Shown here piece after piece: positions 52,945 through 60,501 of a stretch of DNA of 64,000 nucleotides (within the stretch, counting starts at the first letter, position 1; each line of letters begins with the position of its first letter). The notes under the pieces are model-generated. The model was not told where the DNA came from and searched no databases. It saw nothing but the letters and a program-made list of their open reading frames with translations. The stretch is from assembly GCA_963843385.1 (NCBI GenBank), contig CAWJJY010000003.1, positions 186,001-250,000 of the forward strand. The letters are read 5' to 3'. The translations under genes were made by a program, and so were the position numbers. The stretch is from CAVOHU01 sp963843385 (GTDB taxonomy: Bacteria > Acidobacteriota > Vicinamibacteria > Vicinamibacterales > JAKQTR01).

Positions 52945-53424
52945 ATGCCTGAGGACTCGATTGCTCTTCAGCGCTTCAAGAACCGGGCTCGCTGGATTGC
53001 CGTCGCGTGCACGATTGCGTCCGGTGCGGTGGCGCTCTTCGGCTGTCTGACCTGGCTCTCCGGCCACTGGCAGCTCTCCACGCTCGGTCCAGGAAACACC
53101 CCGATCGCCCCGGGCACCGCTGTATCGATGCTCCTGTTGAGCGGCGCAATCGCCGTGCCTCTCTGTTGGCCGTCGACAAGAGCTGCGCAGCTCTTCGGCA
53201 AGCTGGTCGCAGCCGCGGTGGCGGTCGGTTGTCTCGTGCCGTGGGTGGCGGGCGCGTTCGGGGCGCAGGTCCGCCTGCGGAACTGGCTTCCCATTCCGCA
53301 CGACACGCTGGGCGGGGTTCCGGTCGGCGAGATGTCACCTTTCACGGCGTTGGCCTTCGTGCTGGCCTCCGCGTCTGCCCTGCTCCTGTTCGCGCCGGCA
53401 TCGAGAAGCCGCCGATTCTCGTAG
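52945..53424 (+). CDS. membrane sensor histidine kinase: N-terminal fragment before an in-frame amber codon
   Basis: A 159-aa piece with four hydrophobic helices (about 17-40, 55-78, 85-108, 130-150). It ends LLLFAPASRSRRFS and then TAG. The next nine codons continue in the same frame (LSPALAISA) to the ATG at 53452, and the helices of the following frame complete a six-helix sensor region. In related kinases this MAPxTALAFLL-type membrane domain is continuous. So this is the first part of one interrupted gene, or two coupled genes. Confidence 0.75.
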   Translation: MPEDSIALQRFKNRARWIAVACTIASGAVALFGCLTWLSGHWQLSTLGPGNTPIAPGTAVSMLLLSGAIAVPLCWPSTRAAQLFGKLVAAAVAVGCLVPWVAGAFGAQVRLRNWLPIPHDTLGGVPVGEMSPFTALAFVLASASALLLFAPASRSRRFS

Positions 53425-53451
53425 CTCTCGCCTGCCCTGGCGATCTCGGCG

Positions 53452-55797
53452 ATGCTCATCGCCGTGATCTTCCTGCTGGGCTACGGCGCCGGCAGGCCGC
53501 TTGTCTACGACGGCGCGCCGATTCCCATGGCGTTGCTGACGGCCCTGGCGTTCCTCGGCGTGACCTCGGCCCTCCTGGTCGCGGCAGGCGCCCATTCCCG
53601 GATCGCCAGCCTGATCGCGGGGGATCCGGCGACGTCTCCGGCGGAGGCTCCACGCGGGGTCCGATCCGGCGTGATCGCGATCGCGGTGTTCCTGGTCTCC
53701 GCGATCGCCGGCTCCGGCATCTGGTATTTCCGGCAGCAGCAGGCCGAAGCCCGTGGACTCGTGGAAGCCGAGATGGCGGCCATCGCCGACCTCAAGGTCC
53801 AACAGGTGGTCGACTGGCGCGCCGAACGGATGGCCGACGCCTGGTACGTGCTGAGGGCGGCCCCCGTCACACAGACGGTGACGGCGGTCCTGACAGCCCG
53901 GCCGTCGCCGAGGGTGAGCGCCGAGGCCGTCGAACTGCTCACGCTGCTCAAGCGGGAGAACCGGTACGAGCGTGTCGAGATCTTCGATGTGCAGCTCCGT
54001 TCGCACCTGGTCGTCCCGGAGGCTCCGACAGCGCTGGACTCCTCTTCGGCACTCGGGATGAAGGCGGCCATGCAGATGATACGGCCGGTCATGACCGACC
54101 TTCACCTAAGCGACGAGACCGGACTGATACACATCGACTTGCTGGTGCCCGTCCTTCCCTCGGGGGTGCCGCCTGACATCCGCCGCTCCACGCCGCCGAC
54201 CGCCGAGGCCCGACCGGTCGCGGTCGTCCTCTTCCGGCTCGATCCCCGCTCCTTTCTCTTTCCCCTCATCCAGTCCTGGCCCAAGCAGAGCCGCAGCGCC
54301 GAGACGTATCTGGTGCGACGAGAAGGCGACGATGTCCTCTTCCTCAGTGACCTGCGCCTGCGCCCCGACACCTCGTCGATGTTCCGGCTTCCCCTGGCAC
54401 GCGGCAATTTCTCCGCCGCTCAGGCTGCGCGCGGGTACGAAGGGGTCATGCAGGGGCTGGACTACAGGGGAGCGCCGGTGGTGGCAGCGACGCGGAAGAT
54501 TCCGGATTCACCGTGGGCCATCGTCGCCGAGATCGACCAGTCGGAGATCTACGCGCCGTTCCGGCAACTGACGTTGTTCGTTGGCCTGCTGGTCGGCGTG
54601 GCGATCCTCGCCTCCGGACTGGGCGTCGGGATCGTCTGGAGACATCAGAGCCTGGGTCATCTGCAGCACGCGCTGGCACTCGAGCGCCGGGGGAAGGAAC
54701 TCGCCGAGCGCATGGCGTACCTGACCCGGCTCGTGAACGACGTCGTGCTGCTCGCCGACGCGAACTGGAAGATTCTCGAGGCCAACGATCGTGCGTTGGA
54801 GACGTACGGCTACACGCTCGACGAGCTTCAACAGCTGACCCTGCGCGACCTTCGCCCGCGCGAAGATCGGGAGGCCTTCGAACGGGCCGCCGAATCGGTG
54901 GAGGAGCTCGAGCGGGGCGTCTACAGGACCGTGCACCTGCGAAAGGACGGGACGCGGATCCCGGTCGAAATCAGCGTGCGGGCGGTCGAGTTCGGCGGCG
55001 CCACCTACTACCAGAGCGTCATCCGGGACATCAGCGAGCGGGTGCGCGCCGAGATCGAGATCATGGCGCTCAACGCGGAACTCGAGCAGCGCGTGGCCGA
55101 TCGCACGGCGGCCCTGCAGGAGGCGAACGGCGAACTGCAGACGTTCACCTTCAGCGTGTCCCACGATCTGAAGGCGCCCTTGCGGGGCATGGACGGCTAC
55201 AGCCGGCTGCTGCTCGAGGAGTACGGCGAGCGGCTCGACCCGGACGGCCGATTCTACGTGCAGAACATCCGCAAGGCTGCGGGCCAGATGAGCCAGCTGA
55301 TCGACGACCTGCTGAAGTACTCCCGGATCGAGCGCGGCATGCCCAAGCCTGCGCCGGTCAATCCGAGGGTGCTCGTGGAGGACCTGGTCAGGGAGCGGAA
55401 CGATGAAGTGCATGCCCGCGCGGTGGAGGTCGTCGTCGACATTCCGTGCGAGCACGCGATGGCCGATCCCGACGGCATCCGGCAGGTGCTCCGAAATCTG
55501 ATCGACAACGCCCTGAAGTTCACGCGCGACGCCTCGTTTCCGCGGATCGAGGTCGGCGGCCGCTATGCCGATTCGGTCTGCCAGCTCTGGGTTCGTGACA
55601 ACGGGTGCGGCTTCGACATGCGCCACCAGGATCGCATCTTCGAGATCTTCCAGCGGCTTCACCGCGCGGAAGATTATCCAGGCACGGGCGTGGGCTTGGC
55701 CATCGTCCGGAAGGCCCTTCAGCGGATGGGCGGCCGCGCGTGGGCCGAATCCGAAATGGGAAAGGGTGCCACCTTTTACATCGAGGTGCCGCGATGA
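53452..55797 (+). CDS. PAS sensor histidine kinase (phytochrome-kinase-like): C-terminal fragment of the interrupted gene
   Basis: A 781-aa frame. Two helices of the split membrane domain come first (1-45), then a helix near 75, a periplasmic-type sensor loop (about 95-365), a helix near 375 and a PAS domain (about 425-545) with RDISERVRAEIE. The HisKA is SVSHDLKAPLRGMDGYSRLLLEEY with His571. The HATPase_c has the N-box LRNLIDNALKF, G1 DNGCGFD and G2 GTGVGLAIV. No Shine-Dalgarno precedes ATG 53452, which supports readthrough or a broken single gene. The kinase core is intact. ATGA overlap with the response regulator downstream implies that regulator is its target. Confidence 0.85.
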   Translation: MLIAVIFLLGYGAGRPLVYDGAPIPMALLTALAFLGVTSALLVAAGAHSRIASLIAGDPATSPAEAPRGVRSGVIAIAVFLVSAIAGSGIWYFRQQQAEARGLVEAEMAAIADLKVQQVVDWRAERMADAWYVLRAAPVTQTVTAVLTARPSPRVSAEAVELLTLLKRENRYERVEIFDVQLRSHLVVPEAPTALDSSSALGMKAAMQMIRPVMTDLHLSDETGLIHIDLLVPVLPSGVPPDIRRSTPPTAEARPVAVVLFRLDPRSFLFPLIQSWPKQSRSAETYLVRREGDDVLFLSDLRLRPDTSSMFRLPLARGNFSAAQAARGYEGVMQGLDYRGAPVVAATRKIPDSPWAIVAEIDQSEIYAPFRQLTLFVGLLVGVAILASGLGVGIVWRHQSLGHLQHALALERRGKELAERMAYLTRLVNDVVLLADANWKILEANDRALETYGYTLDELQQLTLRDLRPREDREAFERAAESVEELERGVYRTVHLRKDGTRIPVEISVRAVEFGGATYYQSVIRDISERVRAEIEIMALNAELEQRVADRTAALQEANGELQTFTFSVSHDLKAPLRGMDGYSRLLLEEYGERLDPDGRFYVQNIRKAAGQMSQLIDDLLKYSRIERGMPKPAPVNPRVLVEDLVRERNDEVHARAVEVVVDIPCEHAMADPDGIRQVLRNLIDNALKFTRDASFPRIEVGGRYADSVCQLWVRDNGCGFDMRHQDRIFEIFQRLHRAEDYPGTGVGLAIVRKALQRMGGRAWAESEMGKGATFYIEVPR

Positions 55798-56225
55798 CGA
55801 CCGAAAGCGGAACGAGGCCGATCCTGCTCGTGGAAGACAACCCCATGGACGTCGACCTGACGCTGCGCGCCTTCGCGAAGCGGAAACTGGTGAACCGGAT
55901 CGACGTGGCGCGCGACGGCGAAGAGGCGCTGGCCTACGTGGAAAAGTGGAAGACCGGGGACGACCTGCCGGTCGTGGTCCTGCTCGACTTGAAGCTCCCG
56001 AAGGTGCCGGGGCTGGACGTCCTGCGCCACATCAAGGCCCATTCCGACTTTCGCGCCATCCCGGTGGTGGTTCTGACCACGTCCACCGAAGACAGCGACG
56101 TGGTGACGGCCTATCAGCTCGGCGCGAATTCCTACATCGTCAAGCCGGTGGACTTCGACAAGTTCATGGACGTCGCGGGTCACGTCGAGTTGTACTGGTG
56201 CGTGATCAACAAGACGCCGCAGTGA
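55794..56225 (+). CDS. Rcp1-like single-domain response regulator
   Basis: A 143-aa receiver-only protein. ILLVEDNPMDVDL supplies the acidic pocket, VVLLDLKLPKVPG the phospho-accepting Asp (about residue 62), LTTS the switch threonine and VKPVDF the conserved lysine. It is of the CheY/Rcp1 family that pairs with phytochrome-like kinases. It overlaps the kinase stop (ATGA). There is no output domain, so it probably acts by phosphotransfer or protein contact. Confidence 0.92.
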   Translation: MTTESGTRPILLVEDNPMDVDLTLRAFAKRKLVNRIDVARDGEEALAYVEKWKTGDDLPVVVLLDLKLPKVPGLDVLRHIKAHSDFRAIPVVVLTTSTEDSDVVTAYQLGANSYIVKPVDFDKFMDVAGHVELYWCVINKTPQ

Positions 56226-56283
56226 GGCGTGAGACACGAGGAACCTGTACTTCCAGGCGCGTGACACGGACGGGGAATTCGCG

Positions 56284-58995
56284 ATGAAAGTCCTCTACGT
56301 CGAAGACAATCCGCTCGATGCCGACGTCACGTGCCGCATGCTGCGCAAGACGGCTCCGGAGGTCAGTCTCGAGGTCGTCACGACCGTGCGCGAAGCCATG
56401 GCCCGGCTCTTGAAGGCGGACGCCGCCACCTACGACGTGATCCTCCTGGACATGCAGCTCCCCGACGGCGACGGCATGGCGGTCCTGTCCCACGTGCGCA
56501 GCAGCGCGCTGCCGGTCGCGGTGGTCGTCGTCACCGGCAGAGATGATCAGGACACCGCCGTCGCGGTCCTCAAGGCCGGAGCCGACGATTACGTGGTCAA
56601 GCGGGACGACTACGTGGCACGCCTCCCCGTAACACTCGCCAAGGCTCTGTCGCAACACCGCAGGGAGGTCTCGCGGCGACAGGAGGCGATCAGGGTCCTG
56701 TACGCGGGGCCCGATGACAACGACGCGGAGATGGCGAGGCGGCACCTGGCGGCCTACGCACCCCATATCCACCTGGACATCGCTCGAACCGATCGCGAGG
56801 CCCTGGAGCGGCTGGCCGGGCCCGAGGGGGCCACGCGATGGGACGTGCTCCTCTTCGATTGCCGCCTGTCGGGCCTGAACGTGGTGGAAATCCTGAAGGA
56901 ACTGTTCCAGGCGCGCGGCCTGGACATCCCGGCCGTCCTGATCACCGAACAGGGCGACCAGGAAGTCGCGCTTCAGGCGCTCAAGCTGGGGGCCACCGAC
57001 TACCTGCCGAAGAATCCAGGCTACCTGTTCCAGCTGCCGGGCACGGTGCAGGACGCATTCCACCGGGCGCGGCTGATCCGGGAACAGGCGGCCCTGCGCG
57101 AGAGCGAGGAACGCTTCCGCGCGACGTTCGAGCAGGCGGCGGTCGGCATCGCCCACGTGAGCACCGACGGCCGGTTCCTGCGCGTCAATCGGAAGCTCTG
57201 TGACATCCTGGGATACACCGACGCCGAGCTGCAGGATCTGGATTTCAAGAGCATCACGCACCCCGAGGATCTCGACGCCGATGTGGGGAACCTCGGGCGC
57301 CTGCTGCGCGGTGAGATCGAGACCTATTCGTTCGAGAAACGGTACCTGTGCCGGGACGGATCCGCCGTCTGGGTCAATCTCACGGTGTCGCTCGCGCGGG
57401 AATCCTCGGGTGAGCCGAAGCACTTCATCTCGGTCGTCGAGGACATCTCGACGCGCAAGCGGGCGGAGGACGCGCTGAACCAGTCCGAGGCGCGCTTCCG
57501 CGCGCTGTTCGAGAATGCCGTCTACGGCATGTATCTCAGCAACGCCGAGGACACCCTGTTCGATGTCAACGCGGCGCTGGTGGCGATGCTCGGCTACGAC
57601 ACGGAGGCCAGCCTCGTCGGCCGGCCGGTCAGCGCGTCGTACCGGGATCCGGGGGTCGGCGACGCGTTCGCCGAGCGGTGCCGGAGGGAGTCGATGGTGC
57701 GGGGCGTCGAGGCCGAGTGGGTCCGCCGGGACGGCCAGCCGCTCTACGTCCGCCTGAGCGGGCGCGTGACACGAGACGAGACCGGGCAGCCCTCCGGTTT
57801 CGAAGTCATCGTCGAGAACATCAGCGAGCAACGATCCCTCGAAGCCCAGTTCCGCCAGGCGCAAAAAATGGAGGCCGTCGGCCGGCTGGCTGGCGGCATC
57901 GCCCACGATTTCAACAACCTGCTCACCGCGATCCTCGGGTACAGCGAGCTGGTGCTGAGCCGCGCGCCAGCCGACGATCCCTTCCGCGCCGACATCATGG
58001 AGATCCGGCTGGCCGCCGAGCGCGCCGCCGGGCTGACGCGGCAGCTGCTCGCGTTCAGCCGGAAACAGGTCATCGCACCGCGCGTGGTTCGGCTCGGCAG
58101 CGTGGTGGCGGAGATGGAGCCCATGCTGCGCCGGCTGATCGGCGAAGACATCGATCTGAGACTGCGCATCGACGGCGGCTACGTCAATGCGGACCCCGGT
58201 CAGCTCGAACAGGTGATCATGAACCTGTCGGTCAACGCGCGTGATGCGATGCCGGCCGGCGGCCGGCTCGCGATCGAGACGTCCGATGTCGATCTCGACG
58301 CCTCCGCCGTCGCGGGGATGGCGGATCTTCAGCCGGGATCGTACGTGAAGATGGACGTTGCCGACGCCGGCTCGGGGATGGACGCCGAGACTCTGGCGCA
58401 CCTCTTCGAGCCGTTCTTCACGACCAAGGAGCGCGGCAAGGGAACGGGACTCGGGCTCTCGACGGTGCACGGCATCGTCGGCCAGGCGAGCGGGCGGGTG
58501 TTCGTGACCAGCACGCCCGGAGCCGGGACGACCTTCACGATCTACCTTCCGCGGGTCGCCGGCATCGCCACGCCGGAGGAGGCACGGGCGCCGCAGCGCG
58601 CCGGTGCAGCGGGCGACGAGACCATCCTCGTCGTCGAGGATGAGGGCGAAGTGCGCAGCCTCATGCAGCGGGTGCTGAAGCGAAAGGGCTACACGGTGCT
58701 GACGGCACTCGACGGCGAGGCGGCCCTGGCGATAGGCAGGGAGCGAAAGGGCACCATTCACCTGGTCGTGTCGGACGTCGTGATGCCCCGCATGAGCGGT
58801 CCGGAAATGGCGCGCCAGCTCGAGGTGCTGCGTCCGGACGTGAAGGTGCTGTATCTGTCCGGGTACGCCGACGAAAAGGTAAACCTCCGGGGCGCGATCG
58901 GTGCCGAGTCGGCATTCCTGCAGAAACCCTTCACGCCCACGGCGCTCGAACGGAAGGTTCGCGAAGTGCTCGACGCTCCCCCGCTTGGTCATTGA
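56284..58995 (+). CDS. hybrid histidine kinase, REC-REC-PAS-PAS-HisKA-HATPase-REC
   Basis: A 903-aa soluble protein. REC1 (1 to about 125) has VLYVEDNPLDAD and phospho-Asp56 in ILLDMQLPDGDG. REC2 (about 135-255) has VLYAGPDDNDAE and LLFDCRLSG. PAS1 is about 270-390 with SVVEDISTRKRAED. PAS2 is about 400-520 with VIVENISEQRSLE. HisKA is GGIAHDFNNLLTAILGYSEL with His541. HATPase_c has GTGLGLSTVHGIVG. The C-terminal REC (about 780-900) has LVVSDVVMPRMSG with Asp831. No membrane segment is seen, so it senses cytoplasmic signals or receives phosphate. It lies 58 bp after the Rcp1-like regulator, suggesting a phosphorelay with the membrane kinase. Three receivers in one chain is uncommon. Confidence 0.9.
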   Translation: MKVLYVEDNPLDADVTCRMLRKTAPEVSLEVVTTVREAMARLLKADAATYDVILLDMQLPDGDGMAVLSHVRSSALPVAVVVVTGRDDQDTAVAVLKAGADDYVVKRDDYVARLPVTLAKALSQHRREVSRRQEAIRVLYAGPDDNDAEMARRHLAAYAPHIHLDIARTDREALERLAGPEGATRWDVLLFDCRLSGLNVVEILKELFQARGLDIPAVLITEQGDQEVALQALKLGATDYLPKNPGYLFQLPGTVQDAFHRARLIREQAALRESEERFRATFEQAAVGIAHVSTDGRFLRVNRKLCDILGYTDAELQDLDFKSITHPEDLDADVGNLGRLLRGEIETYSFEKRYLCRDGSAVWVNLTVSLARESSGEPKHFISVVEDISTRKRAEDALNQSEARFRALFENAVYGMYLSNAEDTLFDVNAALVAMLGYDTEASLVGRPVSASYRDPGVGDAFAERCRRESMVRGVEAEWVRRDGQPLYVRLSGRVTRDETGQPSGFEVIVENISEQRSLEAQFRQAQKMEAVGRLAGGIAHDFNNLLTAILGYSELVLSRAPADDPFRADIMEIRLAAERAAGLTRQLLAFSRKQVIAPRVVRLGSVVAEMEPMLRRLIGEDIDLRLRIDGGYVNADPGQLEQVIMNLSVNARDAMPAGGRLAIETSDVDLDASAVAGMADLQPGSYVKMDVADAGSGMDAETLAHLFEPFFTTKERGKGTGLGLSTVHGIVGQASGRVFVTSTPGAGTTFTIYLPRVAGIATPEEARAPQRAGAAGDETILVVEDEGEVRSLMQRVLKRKGYTVLTALDGEAALAIGRERKGTIHLVVSDVVMPRMSGPEMARQLEVLRPDVKVLYLSGYADEKVNLRGAIGAESAFLQKPFTPTALERKVREVLDAPPLGH

Positions 58996-59059
58996 GCTGA
59001 CAAGCGGCGGGACTGCCCAGGCGTCCGGAGTGCGCCCGGCGCCTCAATCACCGCGACAG

Positions 59060-60496
59060 CTACCGGGACGTCCTCCCGTTCCCGAGTTTCCGGTTGAGCC
59101 GCGAGAGCCTGTGCCGGAGCGCGTCCGCCTCGACCGGGTCGCGCTCGTCCTCGAGCGCCTGCTCGGCGTACTGCCTCGCGATCTCGAGGTCCCTGTCGCG
59201 GTGCTCGTGATGGACGGCCAGCGCGCGGATCGCCTCCGCCCGGTAGGCATGGCTGGCGGCCATCTCGACCAGGTGATGCCACGCCTCTGCCGCTTCGGCA
59301 TACTGGTGGTGCCGCCGGTGGATCAACGCGAGTCGCCTCAAGGCTTCGGCCCGGAGTCCCGCCTCGATGGTCCGCGGCTCCCACGGCGCATCCGCGAGGC
59401 CCGCTGCCCTCCCGAAACACCGAGTGGCGCGGTCGCTGTCGCCGGCACGCTCGTAGACCTGACCGAGCGCCAGGGCGTCGTGCGGGGTCGGAGCGCGTTC
59501 GGGCCCCTGCTCCACCAGTCGCGCCGCGACGGCCGTGATGGCCGCCAACGAGAGCACGTCCAGCCGGTTGTGCTCGAAGACCGCTTCGAGGCCGGCTCCG
59601 TCGCCCGTACGCAAGTAGTGGAAGTAGCGCGACGGGATCTCGAAGCCGGGAACGTCGCCTTCGCGCCGCACGCCGAGGATGGCCTCTTCGAGCGCGCCGA
59701 GCCGGCAGCTCTCCCGATCGGCCGGGTCGGATGGGGTCCACCCGTCCCGCTCGCCGAATCGACTGTTCCGGCGCCGCCACAGCCGCCGGGCGGGGAACAG
59801 CATGTCGAAGTGCGGCAGATGGTCGAACGGCGATTCCAGCCGATGGAAGAGATAGCGGGTCTCGATGAGCGGGACGTCGAACGTCCTGCCGTTGTAGGTG
59901 ACCAGCCCGGCGTAGTGCGTCAGCAACTCGCCGAGGCTCATCAGCAGATCGTGTTCGGCCTCGTACCCGCTCAGGAAGAACTGCTTCGTGTGGAAGCCGT
60001 CATCGTCGAAATGACCGCAGCCGACCAGGAACGCCACGGTTCCCGCTCCTCCGCTCAGGCCCGTCGTTTCGAGATCGAAGAACAGCAGCGGCCCATCCGG
60101 CACGGGTTGGCTGGCTCGACGCTCGTCCTGCATCTCGGACCCTGCGTCGAAATCGAACCCCTCACGTCGCCGGCCCGGGACCGGCGCCTGCCCCCTGGAC
60201 CCGAGCACCGCGAACGAACTCCGGCCGTGCTCCAGCGTGTCCGAATACTCGCGCACCGGCTGCCGGCCGTGCCAGAAATCCAGGTCGTAGTGGCGTTCGA
60301 TGACCGCACATCCGCCTGGCGCAGACCAGGACACCTCGGCGCCGGGATCGGCCACGTAGTGAATCCCGCTGTCTGGGATGGCAGGGCGGTCGCAATCATC
60401 GATCGGGCGGACCTCGTCTGTCGTGAGCGGTGCGCGGCGGCCGCCGCGGACCACGTCCCGAATGCGCGAGGCAAGCCTGGAGGAATCGAGGGGCAT
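59060..60496 (-). CDS. mrfB: MrfB/YprB-like RNase H-fold exonuclease with C-terminal TPR
   Basis: A 478-aa protein. The nuclease domain (about 135-325) has DEDD-type residues Asp141 and Glu143 in FFDLETTGL, Asp207 in YNGRTFDVPL and Asp313 in HNRLDVLSL. The region from about 335 on is helical with TPR-like pairs (LGQVYERAGDSDRATRCFGRA). This is the architecture of Bacillus subtilis MrfB (YprB), a metal-dependent exonuclease acting after the MrfA helicase in repair of mitomycin C adducts. The start is ATG 60496, six bases after the mrfA-like stop, so they are co-transcribed. Confidence 0.87.
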   Translation of the reverse strand: MPLDSSRLASRIRDVVRGGRRAPLTTDEVRPIDDCDRPAIPDSGIHYVADPGAEVSWSAPGGCAVIERHYDLDFWHGRQPVREYSDTLEHGRSSFAVLGSRGQAPVPGRRREGFDFDAGSEMQDERRASQPVPDGPLLFFDLETTGLSGGAGTVAFLVGCGHFDDDGFHTKQFFLSGYEAEHDLLMSLGELLTHYAGLVTYNGRTFDVPLIETRYLFHRLESPFDHLPHFDMLFPARRLWRRRNSRFGERDGWTPSDPADRESCRLGALEEAILGVRREGDVPGFEIPSRYFHYLRTGDGAGLEAVFEHNRLDVLSLAAITAVAARLVEQGPERAPTPHDALALGQVYERAGDSDRATRCFGRAAGLADAPWEPRTIEAGLRAEALRRLALIHRRHHQYAEAAEAWHHLVEMAASHAYRAEAIRALAVHHEHRDRDLEIARQYAEQALEDERDPVEADALRHRLSRLNRKLGNGRTSR

Positions 60497-60501
60497 GGAA
60501 T

